Positions 33,970-42,251 of a stretch of 64,000 nucleotides of DNA are shown here, in pieces. The position numbers were made by a program, and so were the translations under genes. This DNA is from CBDHHC01 sp050633205 (GTDB lineage Bacteria > Pseudomonadota > Alphaproteobacteria > Rhizobiales > CBDHHC01). How positions within the stretch are numbered: the first letter of the stretch is position 1; the number at the start of each line of letters is the position of its first letter. A model generated the notes under the pieces. That model was given only the letters and a program-made list of their open reading frames with translations, was not told where the DNA came from and did no database searches. The stretch spans positions 12,632 to 76,631 of the forward strand of contig JBOEGA010000046.1 of NCBI GenBank assembly GCA_050633205.1. Reading direction: 5' to 3'.

Positions 33970-35229
33970 ATGGGATTCGGGTTAAGTAATTTTCGATCAG
34001 CAGCGATTGCTACGATCGGAACTCTGGTAGGTGGTTTTGGTGTTGCGCAAGCAGGAGGAGCTGTCGGTGGGAACTGTTGTTCTGACCTTGAGGTGCGTGT
34101 TGCAGAGCTGGAAGCATCTACAGTAAGAAAAGGAAACCGGAAGGTTTCATTGAAGATTTCAGGGTATGTCAACAAAATGCTCCTGATCTGGGATGATGGT
34201 GCGGAAAGTGGGAGTTATGTTCTTGATAACTCCACTTCAGCCAGTCGTTTCAGGTTTAAAGGATCTGCTGCTGTCAGCGCAGATCTCAAGGCAGGCTTTC
34301 TGGTAGAATTTGAACTGGCTGATGCGGCATCCATGTATGCTGATCAGGATAGCTCTCAAAATGGAATGGACGTGCTGTCTGTTCGCAAAGCTGCCTGGTT
34401 TTTGAAGTCAAAAAAATATGGCAAGCTGACTGTCGGGCAGTATTCTCAGGCTACTGATGATATAATTCTGATGAGTTATGGCGGCACAGGTGCTGCTGCA
34501 ACGGCTGACACTGAAGCATGGAACAGAGGTTTTTCTATCGGAAACTCTGTGAATGGTAATAGCTGGGGGCATGTTCTTTCCGGCGGTCTGGGGCTGGATA
34601 CAAAGCGTGGCGATGTTGTTCGGTATGACTCACCAACCATATCAGGGTTTATGTTGAGTGCAGCCTGGGGTGATCAGGATGTCTGGGATGTGGCTTTGAA
34701 GTGGAAAGGCGCATTTGGTCATTTTCGTGTAGCTGCGGGCGTAGGATACTACAGTAACGAAGGTGAGCAGCTTATTGTCGACGGTGTGACCAGAGATGTT
34801 GATTTTAATGAAATCAAGGGTTCGACTTCAGTTGTTCATGTTCCGACAGGGGTATTCCTGACAGGTGCCTATCTTGGTCGTGAGCGTGATGTTGCCGGCG
34901 GTGGCAGTCTGGCAGATTCCAGAATGTATTATATACAGGCTGGTATTAAAAAGCGTGTACTTGCGCTGGGTGCGACAACAATTTTTACCGAATATTCCAA
35001 TAATGAAGATTTTGGTACCGGTGTAGATTTTGATGGCAATGGTTCCAGAGATTATGCGTCAAGCGAAGTTGATGTCTGGGGACTTGGTGTTGTGCAGCGC
35101 GTTGACCGGGCTGGTATGGAAGTTTATGCGGTTTACCGGAATTATGACGCCGAGATTACCAATGATAAGGCAAATGCTGATGAAGAAGATTTCAGCTCAG
35201 TTGCTGTCGGTGCCCGAATTAAGTTTTAG
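33970..35229 (+). CDS. Outer-membrane porin
   Basis: A 419-residue general porin. Residues 1-28 are a Sec signal peptide with a likely cut after AQA (GFGVAQA-GG). A short CCSDLEVRVAELEAS segment, probably a coiled coil, precedes the barrel, which opens with VSLKISGYVNKMLLIWDDG. Alternating hydrophobic strands, Gly/Asp-rich loops (GVDFDGNGSRDY) and a C-terminal aromatic residue (VGARIKF) that docks the barrel to the BAM machinery complete it. Two adjacent Cys (CC) after the signal peptide are odd in a porin. It is a single gene ending in a strong terminator at 35279. Confidence 0.9.
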   Translation: MGFGLSNFRSAAIATIGTLVGGFGVAQAGGAVGGNCCSDLEVRVAELEASTVRKGNRKVSLKISGYVNKMLLIWDDGAESGSYVLDNSTSASRFRFKGSAAVSADLKAGFLVEFELADAASMYADQDSSQNGMDVLSVRKAAWFLKSKKYGKLTVGQYSQATDDIILMSYGGTGAAATADTEAWNRGFSIGNSVNGNSWGHVLSGGLGLDTKRGDVVRYDSPTISGFMLSAAWGDQDVWDVALKWKGAFGHFRVAAGVGYYSNEGEQLIVDGVTRDVDFNEIKGSTSVVHVPTGVFLTGAYLGRERDVAGGGSLADSRMYYIQAGIKKRVLALGATTIFTEYSNNEDFGTGVDFDGNGSRDYASSEVDVWGLGVVQRVDRAGMEVYAVYRNYDAEITNDKANADEEDFSSVAVGARIKF

Positions 35230-35278
35230 GCCCTGCTGGACATTATTCAGAATCCGGGTATTTACATAAAAAAACAAG

Positions 35279-35308
35279 AAGCCGCTTTCCATAATAAGCG
35301 GCTTTTTT
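35279..35308 (+). terminator. Intrinsic terminator of the porin gene
   Basis: AAGCCGCTT / AAGCGGCTT, 9-bp perfect stem with an 8-base loop, followed by TTTTTT. It lies 50 bases after the porin stop. Confidence 0.9.
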
Positions 35309-35447
35309 CGTTGTAGTTCAATATTACAGGCATAATCAGTGATGTTCGCTCTGTATCGCAGTCTGGGGTATAGTAATTTCAGCATAAGCCCTCTATTATC
35401 GCGCAAAATAAATAATTAGCCATTGTGCTTATTCCGGGCATGCTTTT

Positions 35448-37022
35448 ATGAAACTTTATCGTTCTTTTGCCACCGTTGGTGGTATGACCATGTTGAGCCG
35501 CGTACTTGGTTTTGTTCGCGAGATTATGATTGCCTTCTTTTTCGGGGCAGGATCTGTTGCGGATGTTTTCTTTGTCGCTTTCAGATTTCCTAACCTGTTT
35601 CGCAGGATATTTGCTGAAGGGGCTTTTAACTCGGCATTTGTCCCACTTTTTACGAAAAAGCTTGAGAATGATAACCGCAGTAAAGCAAAGCAGTTTGCAG
35701 AAGAAGCGATGGCTTTGCTGCTGACAGCTCTGCTTATTTTGCTGGCTGTTGCAGAGCTGTCAATGCCATGGCTCATACATTATATTGCTCCCGGATTTTC
35801 TGATAATGATTTCAAAGTTGATCTCGCTGTTACGCTTAGCCAGATAATGTTTCCCTACCTGCTTTTTGTTTCCATAGCAGCTCTGTTGTCGGGAATTCTC
35901 AATGCTTTGGGGCGTTTTGCAGTTGCAGCGGCTGCTCCTGTTGTTCTCAATGTCGTGCTGGTTGGTGTGTTGATGGTCGCCTACTATTCGGGTGTTGTGG
36001 CTCAGGTAGACGCAGTAATATATCTGTCGTGGGGCGTGTTTATTGCCGGTGTTCTGCAGTTATTGATGCTGGTATATGCGGTGCAACTGGTAGGGCTGAG
36101 GCTGGAGTTCAGATTGCCGCGTCTGACGCCTGATATGCGGAAGTTTATTATTCTGGCTATTCCTGGAATTCTGGTTGGAGCTGTTACACAGATCAATATC
36201 GTTATCGGGCAGGTTATTGTCAGCTTTCAGGACGGGGCGATTTCTGTTCTTTCCTATGCGGACAGGATTTATCAGTTACCGCTCGGGATAATTGGTATTG
36301 CTATCGGTGTTGTTCTGCTTCCTGATTTATCAGGCAAGTTGCGTTCGGGGGATATGAGAGCGGTCCATAATAGTCAAAACAGGTCTCTGGAATTTTCCAT
36401 GTTATTGACTTTGCCTGCTGCGGTGGCGCTGTTTGTTGCTCCGGAACCGATTGTACGAGTTCTGTTTGAGCGTGGTGCTTTTAATGTTGCGAATACGCAG
36501 GCAACAGCACTGGCGCTTTCAGCGTTTGCCTGGGGGTTACCATCGTTTGTTCTGATAAAGGTATTTACTCCGGCATTTTTTGCCAGAGAAGATACCAGAA
36601 CCCCTATGATGTATGCGATTGCAGGCATGGTCTGTAATACTGTGCTTTCATTTATATTGTTCGGTTATTTCGGGATGGGCTTTTTGGGGATTGCCATAGC
36701 TACTACCGTTGCCGGGTGGGTTACGACTGGTTTGCTCTGGCATAAACTGTTGCGTATGGGGTATTTTAAAGCTGATAATCAGTTATTGATGTCTATTGGG
36801 CCTATTGTGGTGTCCTGTGTTATTATGGGGTGCCTGATCTGGTTTGGTGTGCATATTTTTGAACATTTATTTGCGTCTGAACAGGCTACAATTGTGCAGA
36901 TTATATCTCTAGGTGTTCTGGTTCTGATCGGGTTCTTTTCTTATGCAGCATCTGCACATTTTACAGGTGCGATACATATACCGACATTTTTGAAAATGCT
37001 CACAAAGCGTAGAATGGCCTAA
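35448..37022 (+). CDS. murJ: Lipid II flippase MurJ
   Basis: Polytopic MOP-superfamily protein (524 residues, about 14 helices) that flips the peptidoglycan precursor lipid II. The N-terminus SFATVGGMTMLSRVLGFVRE is typical, as are FFGAGSVADVFFVAFRFPNL and RRIFAEGAFNSAFVP. The later ERGAFNVANTQATALALSAF and the PAFFAREDTRTPM loop complete the pattern. Followed by trpS in the same direction after 119 bases. Confidence 0.96.
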   Translation: MKLYRSFATVGGMTMLSRVLGFVREIMIAFFFGAGSVADVFFVAFRFPNLFRRIFAEGAFNSAFVPLFTKKLENDNRSKAKQFAEEAMALLLTALLILLAVAELSMPWLIHYIAPGFSDNDFKVDLAVTLSQIMFPYLLFVSIAALLSGILNALGRFAVAAAAPVVLNVVLVGVLMVAYYSGVVAQVDAVIYLSWGVFIAGVLQLLMLVYAVQLVGLRLEFRLPRLTPDMRKFIILAIPGILVGAVTQINIVIGQVIVSFQDGAISVLSYADRIYQLPLGIIGIAIGVVLLPDLSGKLRSGDMRAVHNSQNRSLEFSMLLTLPAAVALFVAPEPIVRVLFERGAFNVANTQATALALSAFAWGLPSFVLIKVFTPAFFAREDTRTPMMYAIAGMVCNTVLSFILFGYFGMGFLGIAIATTVAGWVTTGLLWHKLLRMGYFKADNQLLMSIGPIVVSCVIMGCLIWFGVHIFEHLFASEQATIVQIISLGVLVLIGFFSYAASAHFTGAIHIPTFLKMLTKRRMA

Positions 37023-37141
37023 AATACGAGACTTGCTGATCCGGGAAAGGATGTGTATTGAGTTGCATTTCCATTTTCCATATCAGGATCTATAAAATTG
37101 CTGCCTTGTTTGCTGCGGTGATAATTTCAGGGGGAATTGAG

Positions 37142-38176
37142 ATGAAAATTGAAGAGCGGGTTTTTTCCGGTGTGCAGCCGACGGGGAATCTCCACCTTGG
37201 TAACTATCTTGGTGCTATTACGAAGTTTGTGGCATTGCAGGAAAAGCATCAGTGCCTTTATTGTGTTGTTGATCTTCATGCAATTACGGTCTGGCAGGAT
37301 CCTGATGAGCTTTTGAAAAGTACGAGAGAAGTTGCTGCGGCGTTTATTGCTTCTGGTGTTGATGCCGAGAAGAATATCATCTTCAATCAGAGTCAGGTTT
37401 CCGGCCATGCCGAGCTTGCGTGGATCTTTAATTGTGTTGCGCGTATGGGCTGGTTGAATCGTATGACCCAGTTCAAGGAAAAAGCCGGCAAGCATAAAGA
37501 AAATGCATCGGTAGGCCTGTTTGCCTACCCTAACCTGATGGCAGCCGATATTCTGCTTTACAGGTCAACACATGTTCCGGTTGGGGATGACCAGAAACAG
37601 CATCTGGAACTTGCACGGGATATTGCGCAGAAATTCAATGTTGATTTTGCGGATTCAATTGCAAAAGCGGGCTGTGGCGACGAGTTCTTTCCATTGCCTG
37701 AGCCTCTTATTACAGGCCCTGCAACGCGGGTTATGTCCCTGAAGGATGGCTCTAAGAAGATGAGTAAGTCTGACCCATCTGAGTTATCCCGTATTAATCT
37801 TTCTGATGATGCAGATACAATTGCAAAGAAAATTAAAAAAGCCAAAACTGACCCAGAGCCTTTGCCGAGTGAAGTCGATGGTCTTGAGGGACGCCCTGAG
37901 GCAGATAATCTGGTCGGGATTTTTGCTGCGCTTTCAGAGCGTACTAAAGCCGATGTATTGAAACAATATGGTGGTGGGCAGTTCTCAGGATTCAAACAGG
38001 ATCTGGCTGAGGTGGTTGTAGAAAAATTATCTCCTATTACTAAAGAAATAGTACGTTTAATGGATGATGTTTCACATATTGATAAAGTATTGGTTGATGG
38101 TGCAGATAAAGCCCGCACGATTTCAGAGCCTATCTATGATAAAGTAAGAGAAATCGTTGGTTTTATTAGGAAATAG
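37142..38176 (+). CDS. trpS: Tryptophanyl-tRNA synthetase
   Basis: Class I aminoacyl-tRNA synthetase charging tRNA-Trp; 344 residues. SGVQPTGNLHLGNYLGA carries the HIGH-type motif (TGNLHLGN) and KDGSKKMSKS the KMSKS loop. The middle part has LHAITVWQDP and ADILLYRSTHVPVGDDQKQH. ATG 37142 has AGGGGG about 9 bases upstream and begins MKIEERVFSG; the frame opens earlier at 37058 but lacks a ribosome site there. Confidence 0.97.
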   Translation: MKIEERVFSGVQPTGNLHLGNYLGAITKFVALQEKHQCLYCVVDLHAITVWQDPDELLKSTREVAAAFIASGVDAEKNIIFNQSQVSGHAELAWIFNCVARMGWLNRMTQFKEKAGKHKENASVGLFAYPNLMAADILLYRSTHVPVGDDQKQHLELARDIAQKFNVDFADSIAKAGCGDEFFPLPEPLITGPATRVMSLKDGSKKMSKSDPSELSRINLSDDADTIAKKIKKAKTDPEPLPSEVDGLEGRPEADNLVGIFAALSERTKADVLKQYGGGQFSGFKQDLAEVVVEKLSPITKEIVRLMDDVSHIDKVLVDGADKARTISEPIYDKVREIVGFIRK

Positions 38177-38297
38177 TCAGTCAATTTATGGTAAATAATA
38201 TTTCATTATTAAGAAATCCTAGCATATTTTATAGTTTGTGTTAAAACTACTGTTAAAGGTTTCTGAATTTTAAATGAAATAGTTATGGCTTTTGTGA

Positions 38298-38807
38298 ATG
38301 ACTGAAACAAGAAGAAGACGTGTTTTCGAAGAAGGACGTTTAAGAAAGTTTCTGGTAGTTCTTGATGAAACTACTGAATGTGAAGGCGCCATGGCGTTTG
38401 CAGCTAACCGGGTTCGCAGAACCGGGGGACGTATTACATTTCTCTATGTAGTTGAACCTGGTGATTTTCAACACTGGCTCGGTGTTAAAGAGATTGCCAG
38501 GGAAGAGGCTTTTACAAAAGCTCGTGCGGTTTTTCGGCTTTACACCCGAAAGTTGAAAAATATGGGCTTTGAGGAGCTTGAGCCAGAAGAAATTATTCGT
38601 GAAGGCCAGAGGGCGGAAGAAATTCTTAAGCTTATAGAAGAGGACAGGGATATTGCTATCCTTGTTCTTGGGGCTTCCGAAGAACCAAATGGTCCAGGAC
38701 CGCTGGTTTCCTCATTTGCTGCCGGGCAACATGCCGGGCGTTTTCCTATCCCCATTTCAATAGTTCCCGGCCATTTGTCACCTGAAGAGATTGAAGGCTT
38801 GGCATAG
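38298..38807 (+). CDS. Universal stress protein, UspA family
   Basis: A 169-residue single-domain Usp protein. The core starts RKFLVVLDETTECEGAMAFA and contains ITFLYVV. The C-terminal nucleotide-loop region is ILVLGASEEPNGPGPLVSSF, in which the usual GxxG-9x-GS/T-type ATP-binding motif is only partly matched. An N-terminal basic tail (TETRRRRVFEEGRLR) precedes the domain. Between trpS and nifU, the common neighbourhood in alphaproteobacteria. The biochemical role is not determinable. Confidence 0.9.
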   Translation: MTETRRRRVFEEGRLRKFLVVLDETTECEGAMAFAANRVRRTGGRITFLYVVEPGDFQHWLGVKEIAREEAFTKARAVFRLYTRKLKNMGFEELEPEEIIREGQRAEEILKLIEEDRDIAILVLGASEEPNGPGPLVSSFAAGQHAGRFPIPISIVPGHLSPEEIEGLA

Positions 38808-38919
38808 CGCTTTATTACCACTATATATTTCCTATAATTTCAGTGCCTTAATGTCTTATGATGTCAGGGGTATCGATTTTTGTAGAAATTTCAGGAACGG
38901 TTCGTTAAACTGATGAAAA

Positions 38920-38936
38920 CTAGAATCGTTCTAAAG
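38920..38936. promoter_or_regulatory. Irr/ICE-box-like palindrome before nifU
   Basis: CTAGAATCGTTCTAAAG centres on the perfect palindrome TAGAA-TCG-TTCTA, close to the TTTAGAA-N3-TTCTAAA iron-control element of Irr in alphaproteobacteria. It is 17 bases before the ATG of an iron-sulphur carrier gene, a position where binding would block transcription or initiation. Confidence 0.5.
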
Positions 38937-38952
38937 TAGCGTAGGTGCTCAA

Positions 38953-39513
38953 ATGTTTATACAAACAGAGGCAACTCCAAATCCGGTTACATTGAAGTTT
39001 ATTCCGGGTAAGGCAGTGCTGGATAGCGGAACACGGGATTTTCGTAGTGCTGAAGAGGCAAGCGGATCTCCATTAGCCACGCGTTTATTCGAAATTAACG
39101 GTGTTACTGGCGTATTTCTTGGCTCAGATTTTATATCTGTTACCAAGGAAGAAGGAGAATGGCAGCATCTGAAGCCTTCAATTCTCGGTGTTATTATGGA
39201 GCATTACATGTCTGGTGCGCCTGTTGTTGATGACGGGTCTGTCGGGGCGGAAAGTGCTTCAGAAGAGGATTTTGATCCTGCTGATGGCGAGATCGTAGAT
39301 ACTATCAAAGAACTTCTGGAAACCAGAGTTCGACCTGCAGTTGCACAGGATGGTGGTGATATTGTATTCAGGCGATATCAGGAAGGTATTGTGTATCTTC
39401 ATATGCAAGGTGCATGTGCGGGTTGCCCAAGTTCCACGGCAACACTTCGTCATGGTATTGAAAACCTTCTTAAACATTTCATTCCTGAAATTCAGGAAGT
39501 TCGTCCGGTTTAA
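38953..39513 (+). CDS. NifU-family iron-sulphur scaffold/carrier
   Basis: A 186-residue Nfu-type protein. The N-terminal Nfu domain begins MFIQTEATPNPVTLKFIPGK. The C-terminal NifU domain (about 110-186) begins TRVRPAVAQDGGDIVF and has the cluster-binding CxxC in MQGACAGCPSSTATLR. Such proteins carry Fe-S clusters to apoproteins such as aconitase or lipoyl synthase. Preceded by an Irr-like site; followed 27 bases later by tsaB. Confidence 0.95.
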   Translation: MFIQTEATPNPVTLKFIPGKAVLDSGTRDFRSAEEASGSPLATRLFEINGVTGVFLGSDFISVTKEEGEWQHLKPSILGVIMEHYMSGAPVVDDGSVGAESASEEDFDPADGEIVDTIKELLETRVRPAVAQDGGDIVFRRYQEGIVYLHMQGACAGCPSSTATLRHGIENLLKHFIPEIQEVRPV

Positions 39514-39540
39514 CCTGTTGCAAGAGGCAAGATCTGCTTT

Positions 39541-40227
39541 ATGAATATACTTGCCTTTGATACTACCATGCAGGCCTGTTCTGCAGCTGTGCTGACAGAA
39601 GCTGGTGGATGTTTTTCCATCCTTCGGGAAATTGAGCGGGGTCATGCAGAGGCACTTATGCCCATGGTGCTTGAAGTCCTTGAGCAGGCGCAGGTTACTT
39701 TTCAGGATATAGATTGTGTTGCAGTGACGCTGGGGCCGGGAGCCTTTACGGGTGTTCGGGTTGGTGTCGCTACGGCTCGTGGGCTTGGTGTTGCGCTGGA
39801 TAAACCTGTTTATGGATATTCCAGCCTGCATGTTATGGCGGCTCAAGCAGTTGCAGAAGCATGTGTGTCGGAGTTTGAGCAGATTGTTGTAACAACAGAT
39901 GCCCGGCGCGGTGAGTTATATGCCCAGATTTTTGATCCGGGACTACAGGCAATTGACCTTCCCTTTATGACCACAGCAGAAAAACTCAGCGAGCTTATAC
40001 TGTCCAGAGAAACTCTGGTGATTGGGAGTGGTGGGGCTGATTTAGCTTCTGCGATAGCAAATGAAGGCGGCACGCAGTGGATTATGCCTGAACTCTTGCC
40101 TGATGCGGCTGCTCTTGTGCGTCTTGCGGGGTCTGAGGTTGGGCGCCAACAGGATATTTCTCCTTTATATCTACGTGCTCCTGATGCAAAGCCACAGGTG
40201 GGGAAGCACGTTCTCCGGGCCAGTTAG
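39541..40227 (+). CDS. tsaB: tRNA threonylcarbamoyladenosine protein TsaB
   Basis: Non-catalytic ASKHA-fold partner of TsaD in t6A37 synthesis on ANN-decoding tRNAs. It is 228 residues, starting MNILAFDTTMQACSAAVL. The signature AVTLGPGAFTGVRVGVATAR is present, followed by GLGVALDKPVYGYSSLHVMA. The tail ISPLYLRAPDAKPQ is characteristic. The neighbour rimI starts 15 bases after the stop; tsaB-rimI pairing is standard. Confidence 0.96.
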   Translation: MNILAFDTTMQACSAAVLTEAGGCFSILREIERGHAEALMPMVLEVLEQAQVTFQDIDCVAVTLGPGAFTGVRVGVATARGLGVALDKPVYGYSSLHVMAAQAVAEACVSEFEQIVVTTDARRGELYAQIFDPGLQAIDLPFMTTAEKLSELILSRETLVIGSGGADLASAIANEGGTQWIMPELLPDAAALVRLAGSEVGRQQDISPLYLRAPDAKPQVGKHVLRAS

Positions 40228-40242
40228 CGGAGGCTGTTGTTA

Positions 40243-40725
40243 ATGTCTTTTGATATTTCAGCCATAAAGCCAAGACCTATTGATAATATATCAGATGAGT
40301 GGGTTGCTGCATTAGCTCAGGTCCATGGAAATCTGTTTTCTGATGGGTGGTCAGAGCAGGATTTTATTCGCTTTATAGAAAATCAATCAGATATTGTGAT
40401 CGCAGCAATTGATGAAAATCTTCATATTCTTGCCGGGTTTTTAATTCTTCGTATAGTTATTGATGAGGCAGAAATTCTAACTATCGGAGTTGCTGCGGAT
40501 TATCAAGGGCGTGGTGTTGCTTCACTGCTCTGTAAGGACTTGCTTGATACTGCTACAAAGGATGGGGTGAAGAAGATATTTCTGGAAGTTCGTGCAGATA
40601 ATGTAAAGGCTTTAAGTCTGTATGAAAAACAAGGATTTGATCTTGTGGCAACCCGTGAAGGTTATTATAAAAATCATAAAGAGGCCGGTAGAATTGATGG
40701 TTTAGTAATGCAGAAGTCTATATAG
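40243..40725 (+). CDS. rimI: Ribosomal protein S18 alanine N-acetyltransferase
   Basis: GNAT enzyme acetylating the N-terminal Ala of S18; 160 residues. The motif sequence is ILTIGVAADYQGRGVASLLC (Q-G-x-G-V/A loop), followed by FLEVRADNVKALSLYEKQGF and TREGYYKNHKEAGRIDGLVM, typical of RimI. ATG 40243 is chosen because GGAGG lies 9 bases upstream; a TTG two codons earlier is possible. Located between tsaB and fur. Confidence 0.94.
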   Translation: MSFDISAIKPRPIDNISDEWVAALAQVHGNLFSDGWSEQDFIRFIENQSDIVIAAIDENLHILAGFLILRIVIDEAEILTIGVAADYQGRGVASLLCKDLLDTATKDGVKKIFLEVRADNVKALSLYEKQGFDLVATREGYYKNHKEAGRIDGLVMQKSI

Positions 40726-40810
40726 ACAATATTTCTTCTGTTTTCGATGGGCGATTTATTCTAACATAGTCAAACTATATTTAGTTGAATCCATGAGGGA
40801 TGGTGGAATA

Positions 40811-41242
40811 GTGTCGGAAAACTTTAGTAAGCTTGAACAGTTGTGTGCGGAAAAAGGTATGCGTATGACCGACCAGCGTCGGGTTATTGCGCGTGTTCTG
40901 TCTGAAGCACTGGATCACCCCGATGTCGAAGAAGTCCATCGGCGGGTGAATGAGCTTGATAATCGTATTTCGCTTTCTACCGTTTACCGTACTGTCAGAA
41001 TGTTTGAAGAAGAAGGCATTATAGAGCGGCATGATTTTGGTGATGGCCGTGCCAGATATGAGCAGGCTGATACGGAGCACCATGATCATCTGATTGATAT
41101 TAAATCGGGTAAGGTTATTGAGTTTCGCAATGAGCAGATCGAGCGGTTGCAGGAAGTTGTTGCCAGAGAACTCGGATATAAGCTTGTTGACCATAAACTT
41201 GAATTATATGGAATACCACTTAGCGACAAAAAGAACCCGTGA
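40811..41242 (+). CDS. fur: Fur family transcriptional regulator
   Basis: Metal-responsive repressor of the Fur family, 143 residues. The winged helix covers LCAEKGMRMTDQRRVIARVL and RISLSTVYRTVRMFEEEGII. The dimer/metal part has HHDHLIDIKSGKVIEF with the conserved His cluster. GTG 40811 is preferred for its GGTGG-like ribosome site and fit to family length; ATG 40793 adds six residues. In alphaproteobacteria the copy at this locus (rimI-fur-plsC-miaB) acts with iron in some species and manganese (Mur) in others; which applies cannot be told. The C-terminal CxxC zinc site of many Fur proteins is absent. Confidence 0.9.
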   Translation: MSENFSKLEQLCAEKGMRMTDQRRVIARVLSEALDHPDVEEVHRRVNELDNRISLSTVYRTVRMFEEEGIIERHDFGDGRARYEQADTEHHDHLIDIKSGKVIEFRNEQIERLQEVVARELGYKLVDHKLELYGIPLSDKKNP

Positions 41243-41315
41243 TAAAGCTAGAGTAGACAAACTCTGAATAAAAATAATAGATTACAATTTTAATCTGGAG
41301 TTAGGGCATACGGAA

Positions 41316-42110
41316 ATGCAGTCTATTCGCGGTACCCTTGTTGCTATGGGCTTTTTGCTATTTACTTTACCATTGATGCCGTTTCAGTGGTTTCTGCTGG
41401 CAGTAAATTCCAAATACCGGATTAACTTCCCCAGATGGTACCATCAGATGGTATGCAGGATTATTGGGCTGAAAGTTCATATGAGCGGGGAGTTCCAGAA
41501 AGAGGGAGCTGTTTTTCTTGTCTCCAATCACACTTCCTGGCTTGATATTACTGTTCTGGCTTCGGTTAAACCATTGTCGTTTGTTGCTAAGAAGGAAGTT
41601 GCCGGATGGCCTTTATTCGGTTGGCTAGCCAAGCTTCAGAGAACAGTATTTGTTGACCGGCAGAGAAAAACTGCAAGCGGTAAAACAACAGGCGAAGTTG
41701 CTTCAAGGTTGCTGAAAGGTGATACTATTGTACTTTTTGCCGAAGGGACCAGTAGTGATGGCAATGGAGTTCTACCCTTTAAAACAGCTCTTTTTGCTGC
41801 TGCCGAAGTCCAAAATCATGCCGAATATACGGAAGATTCTCCTCCAATATATGTGCAGACTGCTGCTATTGCCTATACAAGGCAGTTAGGGTTGCCATTG
41901 TGTCGTCATGGTCGCCCCCGGGTTGCCTGGTATGGTGATATGGATCTGATGGATCATATGTGGGGCGTATTTAAAGGTGGACCGTTTGATGTTCATGTTA
42001 AAATTGGTGAGCCGATTGCCATGGACAAGATTAAAGACCGCAAGGAACTTGCCAAGCTGAGTGAGGAAGCTGTTCGCCGTGATGTGGTTTCTCTTCTCAG
42101 GCAGGGATGA
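41316..42110 (+). CDS. plsC: 1-acyl-glycerol-3-phosphate acyltransferase
   Basis: Membrane-associated PlsC-type acyltransferase of 264 residues making phosphatidic acid. The N-terminal hydrophobic segment (TLVAMGFLLFTLPLMPF) anchors it. The catalytic HxxxxD is NHTSWLD; the second block is FVAKKEVAGWPLFGWLAKLQ, the third FAEGTSSDGNGVLPFK, the fourth a Pro-rich strand near IAYTRQLGLPLC. Followed 141 bases later by miaB. Confidence 0.92.
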   Translation: MQSIRGTLVAMGFLLFTLPLMPFQWFLLAVNSKYRINFPRWYHQMVCRIIGLKVHMSGEFQKEGAVFLVSNHTSWLDITVLASVKPLSFVAKKEVAGWPLFGWLAKLQRTVFVDRQRKTASGKTTGEVASRLLKGDTIVLFAEGTSSDGNGVLPFKTALFAAAEVQNHAEYTEDSPPIYVQTAAIAYTRQLGLPLCRHGRPRVAWYGDMDLMDHMWGVFKGGPFDVHVKIGEPIAMDKIKDRKELAKLSEEAVRRDVVSLLRQG

Positions 42111-42177
42111 GCCTCATTAGCAGCGCAGAAGCAGGCTTTCCCGGACCTGTTTATCGTGATATGGGTCTTGATCTTCT

Positions 42178-42206
42178 TTCAGGGTATTATCCCTATGCAC
42201 CCTGAA
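42178..42206. terminator. Hairpin between plsC and miaB
   Basis: TTCAGGGT / ACCCTGAA, 8-bp perfect stem with a 13-base loop, about 70 bases after plsC. No T run follows, so its role as a terminator is uncertain. Confidence 0.4.
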
Positions 42207-42251
42207 GAGGGTTTATCGAAATAAATTTAATGCGATTGTAAAGTGTGAAAT

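Noticed and set aside
40755..40792. Imperfect palindrome before fur as an autoregulatory box
   Set aside because: The arms TCAAACTA/TAGTTGA are unequal by one base and do not match a Fur or Mur box well.
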